From positions 50,152-114,151 of the forward strand of contig NZ_QKYK01000017.1 of assembly GCF_003426815.1 (NCBI RefSeq): a stretch of DNA of 64,000 bases. The letters run 5' to 3'. The notes beneath the pieces are model-generated. The model was not told the origin of the DNA. It made no database searches and worked only from the letters and a program-made list of their open reading frames with translations. Origin of the DNA: Desertimonas flava. GTDB lineage: Bacteria; Actinomycetota; Acidimicrobiia; Acidimicrobiales; Ilumatobacteraceae. Both the position numbers and the translations under genes were made by a program. Shown in pieces: positions 27,292 through 36,397 of the stretch (position 1 is the stretch's first letter; each line of letters opens with the position of its first letter).

Positions 27292-27912
27292 TCAGGCCGT
27301 CGCGGTCGGACGGACGTCGACCGCCACCATGCCGGCGCGGTGGGCAGCCTCGATGCCGAGGTCGCTGTCCTCGAACACGACGCATCCGGCCGCGGCGACC
27401 CCGAGGCGGCTGGCGGCCTCGAGGAACACGTCCGGCTCGGGCTTGTGCCGCTCGGTGTCCTCGGCGGCGACGATGGCGTCGAACCACTGGAGGGCACCGA
27501 TCGCCGTCAAGGTGTGGCGGACGACGCGGTGCTCGCCGCCGCTCGCCACGGCGATCGGCAGGCGGCCCCGGTACTTCTCGGCGATCGCGGCGACCGGTGC
27601 GATCGGCACGATGCCGTCGTCGGACGCCATGAAGCGGTCCTCCTTGGCGACGGCGATGGCGGCCACCGTCGCCTCGTCGAGCACGACCCCTTGCTCCTCG
27701 GCGACGATGCGCACGATCCTCGGGGTGGGAACACCGGCGAGCCCGTAGAACCGCTCCTCGGGGAACTCGAGGCCGTGGGCGGCCAGCGTCTCGCGCCATG
27801 CGAGGTAGTGCGCGGGCATCGTGTCGGCCAACGTGCCGTCGCAATCGAAGATCAGCGCCGTGGTCCCCTCGGGTGCGAGCCAGTCGTCCAGCCGCGTGTC
27901 GAGAACAATCAT
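27292..27912 (-). CDS. HAD-superfamily hydrolase, beta-phosphoglucomutase-like
   Basis: 206-residue phosphatase or phosphomutase. Motif I is IFDCDGTLADTMPAHYLAW with the nucleophile Asp and acid-base Asp; motif II is IAVASGGEHRVV; motif III and IV are KPEPDVFLEAASRLG and CVVFEDSDLGIEAAHRAGM. A helical cap domain is inserted after motif I, as in subfamily I HADs. It likely dephosphorylates a small sugar phosphate or nucleotide. It is divergent from the SWIM gene, with 93 bases between them. Confidence 0.85.
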   Translation of the reverse strand: MIVLDTRLDDWLAPEGTTALIFDCDGTLADTMPAHYLAWRETLAAHGLEFPEERFYGLAGVPTPRIVRIVAEEQGVVLDEATVAAIAVAKEDRFMASDDGIVPIAPVAAIAEKYRGRLPIAVASGGEHRVVRHTLTAIGALQWFDAIVAAEDTERHKPEPDVFLEAASRLGVAAAGCVVFEDSDLGIEAAHRAGMVAVDVRPTATA

Positions 27913-27992
27913 CGGGCCAGTCAAGCGGTCGGCAGCTCGATCGATGCGCCGAGCGCGACAGCGACCGGCGATCGACTGTGACAGGGGCCGCG

Positions 27993-27998
27993 TATCGT
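27993..27998 (+). promoter_or_regulatory. Putative -10 box, leaderless transcript
   Basis: TATCGT lies seven bases before GTG 28006 of the SWIM gene. The -35 region is weak. Assigned because the same spacing recurs at many first genes in this window. Confidence 0.4.
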
Positions 27999-28005
27999 CG
28001 ACTCC

Positions 28006-29430
28006 GTGAGTGACGAGGGCCCGACCGCCGTGTGGTCGATCGAGCAGGTCGTCGCGCTCGCCGCCCGCTCGGTGCGATTCGCCGCCGGCGAGGCGATCGC
28101 CGTGCCCGCCCGGTGGTCCAACACCGGCGTCGGGGAGCGAGGCCTCTGGGGTCGCTACGACGGCGGCTCGGCCGAGCCCTACGACGTGGCCGTCGACCAT
28201 GTCGGTGTCGCCTACCGCTGCACGTGCCCCAGCCGGGTTCATCCCTGCAAACACGTCGTCGGGCTGCTCGTGCTCTGGGTCCGCTGGAACGTGCCGACGA
28301 GCCCCGAGCCGGCCGGGGTCGTGTCCTGGCTCGCCCGCGTGAACCCTGGGCGAGCGGCCGGGCCGGGCATAGGCGCCGAGCCGGCGGCCCCGACGCCCGC
28401 CGGCCCCGGCCCCGGGGCCGGTGAGTCCGAGCCCACGCCCCCGCCCGCCGACACCAGCAGCGACCCCGCCGATCTCGAACGTCAGCGCGACGAGCGGGTG
28501 GCGCGGCTGCGCGCCGGGCTGGTCGAGCTCGATCGGTGGATCGGCGATCGCATGCGCACCGGCCTGGCCGATCCGTCGATCGCCCGCTTCGCCACCTGGG
28601 ACGAGCTGGCCGCCCGTCTCACCGACGCGCGCGCCGGTTCCCTCGCCAACCGGGTGCGGCGGCTCGCCGGCAAGGTGGGCGCCTCGCCCGACTGGCACGC
28701 CGACGTCCTCGCCGAGCTCGGCGTCCTCCATCTCATCGCCGTCGCCGGGCAACGCGTTCCCGAGTTGCCCCCCGAGCTCGCCGACGCCGTCGCCGTGGCC
28801 TGTGGGTGGCTCATCCGGTCGGCCGACGTCGAGGCGTCCGTGCCCGAGACCGACACCTGGCTCGTCGCCGGTCGCAGCGACAACCGCGAGGATCTCATCG
28901 AGGTGCGGCGGGTCTGGCTCTACGGGGCCAAGTCGGGGGAGTGGGCGCTCTCGCTGTCCTTTGCCGCCTATCGCCAGTCGCTCGACACGACGCTGCTCGC
29001 CGGCACGTCGATCGTGGCCGACCTGCATCGGTACCCGGGCCGAGCGCTGCGCGTCATCGTCGGCGAGCGTCACGATGGGCCGGCCAACGGCGTCGACCTT
29101 GCCGAGACCGCCGCGCTGACCGTCGCGGCCGCATGCGACGCCGTCGGTCGCCGGCTGGCCCGGGAGCCCTGGCTGGAGCGCGCACCGGTCATCGTGCGGG
29201 CCGCACCAACCATTGGCGACGGCGGCTGGGTGCTCACCGACGCCACCGGTTCGCTGCCCCTCGTGGTCAACGAGTCGCTGCCCGTGCTGCTGGCCGCCTC
29301 GGCCGGCGCTCCGGTCGTGGCGGCGGCCGAGTGGACGGCGGCCGGCCTGGTCCCGCTCACGGTGTTCGCCGACGGGCGCGCGCTCGACATCGGCCCCCGC
29401 GCCGACACGTCGTTCGTGAGTGCGGCGTGA
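28006..29430 (+). CDS. SWIM zinc-finger protein
   Basis: 474-residue protein with a SWIM zinc-binding motif near the N-terminus: Cys72-x-Cys74, Cys81-x-His83 in the context YRCTCPSRVHPCKHVVGLLV. SWIM domains bind DNA or protein. A Pro/Gly-rich linker (about residues 115-150) separates it from a long alpha/beta C-terminal part with no recognised fold. It is the first gene of a five-gene group with DUF5691, MoxR ATPase, DUF5682 and VWA genes, an arrangement seen in many bacteria whose function is not established, to my knowledge. Confidence 0.85.
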   Translation: MSDEGPTAVWSIEQVVALAARSVRFAAGEAIAVPARWSNTGVGERGLWGRYDGGSAEPYDVAVDHVGVAYRCTCPSRVHPCKHVVGLLVLWVRWNVPTSPEPAGVVSWLARVNPGRAAGPGIGAEPAAPTPAGPGPGAGESEPTPPPADTSSDPADLERQRDERVARLRAGLVELDRWIGDRMRTGLADPSIARFATWDELAARLTDARAGSLANRVRRLAGKVGASPDWHADVLAELGVLHLIAVAGQRVPELPPELADAVAVACGWLIRSADVEASVPETDTWLVAGRSDNREDLIEVRRVWLYGAKSGEWALSLSFAAYRQSLDTTLLAGTSIVADLHRYPGRALRVIVGERHDGPANGVDLAETAALTVAAACDAVGRRLAREPWLERAPVIVRAAPTIGDGGWVLTDATGSLPLVVNESLPVLLAASAGAPVVAAAEWTAAGLVPLTVFADGRALDIGPRADTSFVSAA

Positions 29431-29439
29431 GCGCAGCGA

Positions 29440-29520
29440 GCGCCGGCCGCCCGAGCGAGCGCCAGCGAGCCGGCGCGACGATGGGGCGCGAGCGCAGCGA
29501 GCGGGGGCGCAGCCCCCGGG
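29440..29520. repeat. GCGAGC-rich intergenic repeat with hairpin
   Basis: The 98-base gap between the SWIM and DUF5691 genes is made of GAGCGCAGCGAGC-type units. It contains a perfect 7-bp stem, CGGGGGC (29502-29508) and GCCCCCG (29512-29518), around GCA. It looks like a REP-like dispersed element rather than coding sequence; no second copy was noticed in the window. Confidence 0.55.
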
Positions 29521-29528
29521 ATGACGGC

Positions 29529-30389
29529 GTGAGCGACACCTGGGAGGCTCTCGTCACGACGGGGCTCCTCGGCACCGACCGCCGCGACCCCCCGCCTGTG
29601 CCGCCCGGCCCGGTCGCCGACGTCGTCGACGACACGCTCGATGCCTCGCCGGCCGGCCGGCTGCTCACCGCTGTGGCCGCCACCGTCGTCGCCCGCCGCT
29701 GCGGCATGGTGCCGCGGCCGCCGCAACCGCTGCTGCAATCGCCCCCACCCGACGACCGGCCGTTGCTGCCGGTCGCCGCGGCGAGGCGTTGGCATGGCAT
29801 CGCCGCGTACTGGCCGGTCCTGGAGCCGGAATGGGTCGCCGCCGCCACGGCGGTCGGGTGGCGCCCGTCGGCCGACGTGCTCGTCGCCATGCTCGAGCGA
29901 TCCCGGCGTTCTCCCGACCGCTTCGCCGCCGTGATCGAGTTCGGTGGGCCGCTCGCCCGCTGGCTGATCGATTACCTGCCCGACCACCTCCCGGTCCCGT
30001 CGGGACGGGCGCGGTCGGGTGAGGCGACCGCCACGCTGGCGGTTCCCGCCGAGCTCCAGGCGGGGTTCGAGTTGACCCCGGCCGAGTTCGCCGCCGTCGT
30101 GGTCACCGGCATCACCGACGGGATGTTCCGCTGGGCGCACCGCACGGTCCTGCTCAATGCCATCGCTGCGATGCCTGCGGCCTTCCTCGACGACATGATC
30201 TCGGCGCTCGCCGCCGGTCGCGCCGCCCACGAGGAACGCGCCCGCGCCGGCGAGGCCCCCCTCTCCGGCGCCCCCACGCCGCTCGGCCTGTGGGAATCGC
30301 TGATCGAACTGGCCACCGTCCGCCGCGACATGCTCGCCGAGCTCACCCCGCAGCTCTCTTCACATCACGACGACGAGGAACATGACTGA
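29529..30389 (+). CDS. DUF5691 family protein
   Basis: 286 residues from GTG 29529. The pattern WEALVTTGLLGTDRRDPP at the N-terminus followed by an Ala-rich helical body fits the DUF5691 family that sits between SWIM and MoxR genes. No catalytic motif or membrane segment is visible; it reads as a helical repeat-like scaffold. It overlaps the MoxR start by eight bases, so the two are made together. Function unknown. Confidence 0.7.
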   Translation: MSDTWEALVTTGLLGTDRRDPPPVPPGPVADVVDDTLDASPAGRLLTAVAATVVARRCGMVPRPPQPLLQSPPPDDRPLLPVAAARRWHGIAAYWPVLEPEWVAAATAVGWRPSADVLVAMLERSRRSPDRFAAVIEFGGPLARWLIDYLPDHLPVPSGRARSGEATATLAVPAELQAGFELTPAEFAAVVVTGITDGMFRWAHRTVLLNAIAAMPAAFLDDMISALAAGRAAHEERARAGEAPLSGAPTPLGLWESLIELATVRRDMLAELTPQLSSHHDDEEHD

Positions 30390-31482
30390 TCACCCGATTC
30401 TGAGACCTCACGCCGAGGACGCGTCGGCCGTCGAGCTGGCCGCCCTCGCCGCCGTCGACGATCGTCCGCGGCCACCGAACTGGAAGCTGTCGCCCTGGGC
30501 GGTGGTGTCCTATCTCATGGGCGGGCAACTCGCCGACGGGACGGTGATCGCTCCCAAGTACGTCGGGCAACGTCGCCTCGTCGAGATCGCCGTGGCCACG
30601 CTGGCCACCGACCGGGCACTGCTGCTGCTCGGCGTGCCGGGCACGGCCAAGACCTGGGTCAGCGAACACCTCGCCGCCGCCATCAGCGGATCGTCCACCC
30701 TGCTGGTGCAGGGGACCGCCGGCACCACCGAGGAGTCGCTCCGCTACGGATGGAACTACGCCCGGCTGCTCGCCGAGGGGCCGACCGAGGCGGCGCTCGT
30801 GCCCAGCCCGGTGTACCGGGCGATGCGTGCCGGTCGCCTGGTGCGCGTCGAGGAGCTCACCCGGATGCCGTCGGAGGTCCAAGACGCCCTCGTCACGGTG
30901 CTGTCCGAGAAGGTGCTCCCCGTGCCCGAGCTCGACACCCCCACTCGATCTGCAGAGGTCGCCGCCGTCCCCGGGTTCAACCTCATCGCCACCGCCAACG
31001 TTCGCGACCGTGGCGTGAACGAGATGTCGAGCGCGCTCCGGCGGCGGTTCAACACCGTGGTGTTGCCACTCCCGGCGACGGCGGAGGAGGAGATGGCCAT
31101 CGTGTCGCAACGGGTCGGCGAGCTCGGGCGAGCCCTGTCGCTGCCCGAGGTCCCCGACGCCGCCACCGAGATCGCCCGGGTGGTCACGGTCTTCCGCGAG
31201 CTGCGCAGTGGGCAGACCACCGACGGGCGCACCAGCCTCAAGACCCCGAGCGGCACGCTGTCGACGGCCGAGGCGATCTCGGTGATCACCAACGGCATCG
31301 CCCTCGCCGCCCACTTCGGCGACGGCCACCTCCGGGCCGACGACGTGGCCGGCGGCATCGTCGGGGCCGTGGTGCGCGACCCGGGCACCGACACGGTCGC
31401 CTGGCGCGAGTACCTCGAGGGGGTGGTGCGCGATCGCGATGGCTGGGACGACTTCTACGCAGCCTGCCGGCAGCTCGACTGA
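30382..31482 (+). CDS. MoxR-like AAA+ ATPase
   Basis: 366-residue AAA+ ATPase. Walker A is GVPGTAKT (residues 84-91), the Walker B-like strand is GRLVRVEELTRMP (151-163), sensor 1 is LIATANVRDRG (201-211) and the arginine-finger segment is SSALRRRFNTVVLPLP (216-231). MoxR proteins act as chaperone-like remodelers with a VWA partner; a VWA gene lies two genes downstream. The ATG overlaps the DUF5691 gene by eight bases. Confidence 0.9.
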   Translation: MTDHPILRPHAEDASAVELAALAAVDDRPRPPNWKLSPWAVVSYLMGGQLADGTVIAPKYVGQRRLVEIAVATLATDRALLLLGVPGTAKTWVSEHLAAAISGSSTLLVQGTAGTTEESLRYGWNYARLLAEGPTEAALVPSPVYRAMRAGRLVRVEELTRMPSEVQDALVTVLSEKVLPVPELDTPTRSAEVAAVPGFNLIATANVRDRGVNEMSSALRRRFNTVVLPLPATAEEEMAIVSQRVGELGRALSLPEVPDAATEIARVVTVFRELRSGQTTDGRTSLKTPSGTLSTAEAISVITNGIALAAHFGDGHLRADDVAGGIVGAVVRDPGTDTVAWREYLEGVVRDRDGWDDFYAACRQLD

Positions 31483-31495
31483 CCCTGCCGACGAC

Positions 31496-33778
31496 GTGAC
31501 CCGGACCGCCGGTGGCGCCGGGTCGGGCGGCCGGCGGCTGCACGTCTTCGGCGTGCGTCACCACGGACCCGGCAGCGCCCGCTCGGTGTTGCGCGCTCTC
31601 GACGAGGTGCGCCCGGCGGTGGTGCTCGTCGAGTTGCCGGTCGACTGTGAGAGCGTGCTGAGGTGGATCGCCGATCCCGAGCTCGTCGGACCGGTCGCCC
31701 TGCTCGCCACGCTGGTCGCCGATCCGGGCCGTGCCGCGTTCTGGCCACTCGCCGAGTTCAGCCCGGAGTGGCAGGCCGTTCGTTGGGCGCTGGAGCACGA
31801 GGTTCCCGTGCGACCCATCGACGTGCCCGCCGGGTGGGTGCTCTCCGGGCAACTCCCGGGCGACTGGGGCGATGACACGCTCGACGTCGCCGAACGCCGC
31901 GTGTCCGACCCGCTGGCCGCCCTGGCCGCCGCGGCCGGAGACTCCGACGCCGAGCGTTGGTGGGAGGACGTGGTCGAGCATCGGGGCGACGGCACACCGG
32001 CGTTCGAGGCAGTCGGCGAGGCGATGACCGCCGTCCGGGACGGCACGTTCACGTCGCCCCGCGACGCCACCCGCGAAGCCCACATGCGCCGGGCGATCCG
32101 CCTCGCCGTCGCCGAGCACGATCCGGCGCCGGTGGCGGTGATCTGCGGAGCGTGGCACGTGCCGGCCCTCGATCCCACGGCCACCACGGCGGCCGCCGAC
32201 GCCAAGGTGCTCAAGGGACTCGGCCGCCCCGCCGCCGCGTCGCGCGCGGCGATCACGTGGGTCCCGTGGAGCGATCGCCGCCTCCAGCGGGCGTCGGGCT
32301 ACGGCGCCGGCGTCGCCTACCCGGGCTGGTACCGGCACGTGTTCGCCCACCCGGGACCCGAGGGCGTCAGCCGCTTCTTCGTCGACGCCGCCACCGCCCT
32401 CCGGCGCCACGGCCTGGCGGCCTCACCCGACCATCTCATCGGTGCGTCGCGGTTGGCCGACGCGCTCGCCGCGCTTCGCGGCCGCCCGCGTGCCGGCCTC
32501 GCCGAGGTGCTCGACTCGGCGGGGGCCGTCCTCGCCGATGGCGCCCACGTCGCCGGCCGCCAGTCGTCGCTGGCCGATCTGCTCGACGAGCTGACGATCG
32601 GCGACGGCGTGGGCTCGGTGCCTCCGTCCGCGCCCCAAGTGCCCTTGGTGAAGGACGTGGCCGCGGCGCAGCGGGCCGCCCGCCTCAAGCCGGAGAGCGC
32701 CGAGGTGACGATCGAACTCGACCTGCGCACGCCCAACGGCCTGCGACGATCCCACCTGCTGCATCGACTCGCGGTGCTCGGCGTCGACTGGGGGATGCCC
32801 GACGAGGACCGTGGCACGCGTGGCACGTTCCGCGAGACCTGGACATTGCGGTGGGACGCGGCGATGGCCATCCGCCTCGTCGAGTGCTCGCCCTACGGCA
32901 CGACGCTGGTGGACGCCGCCTCGGCGATGCTGGTCGAGCGGGCCCGCAACGCCGACCGGCTCCCCGTCGCCGCCGGGCTCGTGCAGGCCGCCTTGCTCGC
33001 CGATCTGCCCGCTGCGGTCGGCGACGCCGCCGCCGCCCTCGGCACGCTGGCAGCCAACGCCCCCGACGTCGCCGACCTCGTCGACGCCCTGCCGCCCCTC
33101 GCCAACGCCCTCCGCTACGGCGACGTCCGCGGATCGGACTCGGCCGCCCTCGCCACCGTCGTCGACGAGTTGGTCGTGCGGGTCATCGCCGGCCTCGACC
33201 TGGCGTGCCGGTCGCTCGACGATGACGCGGCGACGGCGATGACCGAGCGGCTCAGCTCGCTGCAGGGAGCGCTCGCCGTGCTCGACCACCAGGCGCGCCG
33301 CCGCGACCTGCCCGAGGTGCTGGCCGTGGTCGCCGACTCGCGGACGGTGCACGGCTTGGTGCGGGGCCGGGCGACCCGCCTGCTCCACGACGCCGGCTGG
33401 TGGACGCCGTCCGACGTGTCGGCACGGGTCGGGCGTGCCCTCACCGCGGGCACGCCGGCCGCCGACGGCGCCCGCTTCGTCGAGGGATTCCTCGCCGGGT
33501 CGGGCACGGTGCTCGTCCACGACGCCGAGCTGCGGGGGGTCGTCGACGCCTGGATCTCGTCGATGAGCCACGACGGCTTCGCCGATGCCGTCGCCCTCCT
33601 GCGGCGCACGTTCGGCGCGTTCGAACCGGCCGAACGGCGCCAGATCGGCGCCCTGATCCGGGACGCCGGTGGTCAGCACACCGCAGCGGCAGGAACCGAC
33701 CTCGATCACGAGCGGGTGCTGCTCGGCATGACCACGGTGCGCCACCTTCTCGGCCTCCCCGTGGACGGTGGCCCATGA
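31496..33778 (+). CDS. DUF5682 family protein
   Basis: 760 residues from GTG 31496, 13 bases after the ATPase stop; an upstream ATG at 31439 would overlap the ATPase and is less likely. The N-terminus has HVFGVRHHGPGSARSVL and VVLVELPVD, and near residue 220 ICGAWHVPAL. The His-bearing GxxH-type motifs recall the TraB/EreA/ChaN-like hydrolase group, but this is a weak inference. The C-terminal half is helical with many Ala/Leu repeats. Conserved partner of MoxR and VWA genes; function not known to me. Confidence 0.75.
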   Translation: MTRTAGGAGSGGRRLHVFGVRHHGPGSARSVLRALDEVRPAVVLVELPVDCESVLRWIADPELVGPVALLATLVADPGRAAFWPLAEFSPEWQAVRWALEHEVPVRPIDVPAGWVLSGQLPGDWGDDTLDVAERRVSDPLAALAAAAGDSDAERWWEDVVEHRGDGTPAFEAVGEAMTAVRDGTFTSPRDATREAHMRRAIRLAVAEHDPAPVAVICGAWHVPALDPTATTAAADAKVLKGLGRPAAASRAAITWVPWSDRRLQRASGYGAGVAYPGWYRHVFAHPGPEGVSRFFVDAATALRRHGLAASPDHLIGASRLADALAALRGRPRAGLAEVLDSAGAVLADGAHVAGRQSSLADLLDELTIGDGVGSVPPSAPQVPLVKDVAAAQRAARLKPESAEVTIELDLRTPNGLRRSHLLHRLAVLGVDWGMPDEDRGTRGTFRETWTLRWDAAMAIRLVECSPYGTTLVDAASAMLVERARNADRLPVAAGLVQAALLADLPAAVGDAAAALGTLAANAPDVADLVDALPPLANALRYGDVRGSDSAALATVVDELVVRVIAGLDLACRSLDDDAATAMTERLSSLQGALAVLDHQARRRDLPEVLAVVADSRTVHGLVRGRATRLLHDAGWWTPSDVSARVGRALTAGTPAADGARFVEGFLAGSGTVLVHDAELRGVVDAWISSMSHDGFADAVALLRRTFGAFEPAERRQIGALIRDAGGQHTAAAGTDLDHERVLLGMTTVRHLLGLPVDGGP

Positions 33779-34911
33779 GTGCCGAGCCGCGGGTGTCGGA
33801 ACAGGAGCGTCTGCGGCGCTGGCGGCTCGTGCTGGGCGGCGGCGACGCCGACGGCACCGACGCCCAGCTCGACCGCGACGACACACGTGTCGACGTCGCG
33901 CTCGGCGCCGTCTACGACGCCGGCACGAAACGCACGCGTGGCACGGGCGCCCGTCGCACGGGTGGGCTCGCCCGGTCGGCGCCGGCGGTCGCCCGGTGGC
34001 TGGGCGACATCCGCCGCTACTTCCCGACACCCGTGGTGCAGGTCCTGCAGCGCGACGCGCTCACCCGGTTCGACCTCACGCAGCTCCTGCTCGAGCCCGA
34101 GCTGCTCAACGAGATCGAGCCCGACGTCCACCTCGTGGCCGTCCTGCTCGAACTCAACCGTCTGCTCCCCGACGAGACCAAGGCGACAGCCCGCCAGGTG
34201 ATCGCCACCGTGATCGACCGGCTCGAACGACAGCTCGGCGATCGCACCCGCGCCGCCGTCACGGGTGCGCTCGCCCGCAGTACACGCACCACGCGTCCGC
34301 GCCCGGCCGACATCGACTGGCCGCGCACGATCCAGGCGAACCTGCGCCACTGGATTCCCGAGCGCCGCACGGTGGTGCCCGAGCGACTCGTCGGTCACGC
34401 CCGGCGCGGTCCGGCCCTGGCGCGGGACGTCATCGTCGCCGTGGACCAGAGCGGCTCGATGTCCGACAGCATCGTGCACGCCTCGCTGTTCGCGTGCGTC
34501 CTGGCCCGGATGCCGGCGCTCCGCACCTCGCTCGTCGCGTTCGACACGTCGGTCGTCGACCTGTCCGACCAACTCGACGACCCGGTCGACGTCCTGTTCG
34601 GCGTCCAGCTGGGCGGTGGTACCGACATCGCCAACGCCATCGGCTACTGCCAGCAGCTCGTCGAGCGGCCGGCGCAGACCTTGCTGCTCCTCATCAGCGA
34701 CCTGTTCGAGGGCGGTGACCCGTCGCTGTTGCACCGCCGGATCGAAACCCTCGTCCGGTCGGGCGTCAACGTCGTCGTGCTGCTCGCCCTGTCGGACGAA
34801 GGCACCCCGATGACCAACCACCACGAGGCCGCCACGCTCACCGAGCTCGGCGCGACGGTGACGACGTGCACGCCCACCGAGTTCCCCGACCTCCTCGGCT
34901 CGCTGATCTGA
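33775..34911 (+). CDS. VWA domain protein (CoxE-like)
   Basis: 378 residues, ATG overlapping the previous stop by four bases. The C-terminal von Willebrand A domain has a complete metal-ion site: VAVDQSGSMSDS (Asp224, Ser226, Ser228), GGGTDIANAI and LLISDLFEGGD. The N-terminal 200 residues are basic and helical, with WIPERRTVVPERL before the domain. It is expected to be the adaptor that the MoxR ATPase acts on. Last gene of the five-gene operon. Confidence 0.88.
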   Translation: MSAEPRVSEQERLRRWRLVLGGGDADGTDAQLDRDDTRVDVALGAVYDAGTKRTRGTGARRTGGLARSAPAVARWLGDIRRYFPTPVVQVLQRDALTRFDLTQLLLEPELLNEIEPDVHLVAVLLELNRLLPDETKATARQVIATVIDRLERQLGDRTRAAVTGALARSTRTTRPRPADIDWPRTIQANLRHWIPERRTVVPERLVGHARRGPALARDVIVAVDQSGSMSDSIVHASLFACVLARMPALRTSLVAFDTSVVDLSDQLDDPVDVLFGVQLGGGTDIANAIGYCQQLVERPAQTLLLLISDLFEGGDPSLLHRRIETLVRSGVNVVVLLALSDEGTPMTNHHEAATLTELGATVTTCTPTEFPDLLGSLI

Positions 34912-34917
34912 CCGGCG

Positions 34918-35880
34918 TTAGCCGATCGAGACCCGGACGAGGCCGTTGCCCTCGCGGCCCCACACGTGGGAGCTGTCGCCGCTGCGCGCCAGGCACTGGC
35001 CGCCGGGCATCGCCGTCTCGCCGGTGACACGTCCGTTGCCGTCGATGCTGAACACCGCGCTCCGGCCGGCGGCCGAGCCGCGGACGAGCGCGCCGTCCTC
35101 ACCGGCACCGATCACCGCCAGGGCGTTGCCGAGGTCGAGATACTCGACGAGGTCCAACGACTCCAGGTCGTACAGGGCGGGGGCCCTGCTGGCGGCCACC
35201 CACACGCCGGTGGCGCCGGCGGCGAGTCCGCACTCGTCGACGGCGCCGAAGGGCACGTCCCGATCGTCAAGGACACCGGCGTCGGCCGGGTCGAGCCGGT
35301 AGAGCTGACCGTTGGAGGTGACGGCGTACGCCCACGACGCTCCGATCGTCACCGCGGTCACCGGCCCGGCGAGGTCGTCGGTCCGCCCGAGCTGGTCCAA
35401 CGTCGCTGGATCGAGGACGATCACGTTGTCGAAGTCGCCGATCACGACGGCTCGGTCCGATGCCGCGATCGGGCCGACGGCGACCGACTTGCCGCCCACG
35501 GATGCGATCTCGATGCGGGTGACCTCGGCGAGCGTCTCGGCGTCGAGCGCCACGACGGTGTCGGTGGACTCGATCGTGGCATAGAGCGTCGTCGAGTTCG
35601 CCGCCAGACCGGTGATCTCGTCGTCCAACTCGGCGCGCGCCTCGACGCCGCCGCTCGAGCCGTCTCGCCGCTCGATCGCCCCGCCGAAGTAGCCGATGTA
35701 GAACCCGTTCGTGCCACTGGCGAGCGTGGAGGTCGCCCCGTCGGTGTCGATGCGTCGCGGTCGTCCTCGACCCCCGATATCGCCGGTGTCGGCGAGCCGG
35801 AGTTCGCTACGTTTCCCCGCCGTGCCTGGACGACGACACCGATTCCGCGCTGCCCTGACCGCGTTCGTCGCCGCCACCAC
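34918..35880 (-). CDS. Beta-propeller-like protein, start uncertain
   Basis: About 320 residues rich in short repeats such as GLAANSTTLYATIESTDTVV, ALDAETLAEVTRI and VIVLDPATLDQLG, the pattern of a WD/YVTN or quinoprotein-type propeller. No signal peptide is seen. Between codon positions 35821 and about 35550 there is no ATG, GTG or TTG, so initiation must be at the GTG pair 35880/35877 inside the divergent lipoprotein gene, at a non-standard codon, or the 5' end is lost. It may bind a ligand or be a decayed surface protein. It converges with the VWA gene. Confidence 0.55.
   Translation of the reverse strand: MVAATNAVRAARNRCRRPGTAGKRSELRLADTGDIGGRGRPRRIDTDGATSTLASGTNGFYIGYFGGAIERRDGSSGGVEARAELDDEITGLAANSTTLYATIESTDTVVALDAETLAEVTRIEIASVGGKSVAVGPIAASDRAVVIGDFDNVIVLDPATLDQLGRTDDLAGPVTAVTIGASWAYAVTSNGQLYRLDPADAGVLDDRDVPFGAVDECGLAAGATGVWVAASRAPALYDLESLDLVEYLDLGNALAVIGAGEDGALVRGSAAGRSAVFSIDGNGRVTGETAMPGGQCLARSGDSSHVWGREGNGLVRVSIG
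35808..35813 (+). promoter_or_regulatory. Putative -10 box, leaderless transcript
   Basis: TACGTT ends eight bases before GTG 35822 of the lipoprotein gene. Identical hexamers occur before the ppc and thyA genes at similar spacing. Confidence 0.45.
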
Positions 35881-36397
35881 GCTGGCCGGATGTGTCGGCG
35901 CGATCGACCGCAGCGACTTCGACGACGAGATCAAGCGGCGCGGTGGCGGGCTGACCTCCGACCTGACCGTCGACGCGTTCGCCGCCCTGGGCGAGCGAAC
36001 GGGCGCGACCGACCCGGAGCTGTTGCACCTGACGATCTCACTGCCGTCGCGGGTCGTGTCCTTCGAGGCGCGCGACCCGCAGCGTCGCGATCAGGTCGAC
36101 GGCTACACGTTCCGCGGCGGCGACCTCTCCGACGGCGACCCCGTCCAGGTGACCGGCTCGGAGCCGCTCGAGGCCCGGACGTTCCGGGCCAGCGAACTCC
36201 CGGCGCTGACCGACCTCGAGTCGCTGGCCGACGAGGCCCTCGCCGCGCTCGGTTTTGCCGACTCCTACGTCTCGAGCGTCGGTGTCTGGGGCACGACGAA
36301 CCCGCCGGAGATCACGCTGTCGGTCGAATCCCCTCGATCGCGTGGATCGGTGCGGTTCACCGGCGACGGCACTCTCATCGAGGCGGTGCGGCAGTGA
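35822..36397 (+). CDS. Putative lipoprotein
   Basis: 191 residues from GTG 35822. The N-terminus is basic (GRRHRFR), then hydrophobic, ending in the lipobox LAGC near residue 23, so the protein should be lipid-anchored outside the membrane. The mature part has no recognised domain; it is a mixed alpha/beta stretch with LTISLPSRVVSFEARDP and a C-terminal VRFTGDGTLIEAVR. The stop overlaps the next start (GTGA), tying it to the small membrane protein. Function unknown. Confidence 0.7.
   Translation: MPGRRHRFRAALTAFVAATTLAGCVGAIDRSDFDDEIKRRGGGLTSDLTVDAFAALGERTGATDPELLHLTISLPSRVVSFEARDPQRRDQVDGYTFRGGDLSDGDPVQVTGSEPLEARTFRASELPALTDLESLADEALAALGFADSYVSSVGVWGTTNPPEITLSVESPRSRGSVRFTGDGTLIEAVRQ

Noticed and set aside
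28536..29528. Extension of the DUF5691 protein upstream into the SWIM gene
   Set aside because: The upstream part is an Arg-rich shadow frame of the SWIM gene and of the GC repeat; GTG 29529 begins the family-like sequence.
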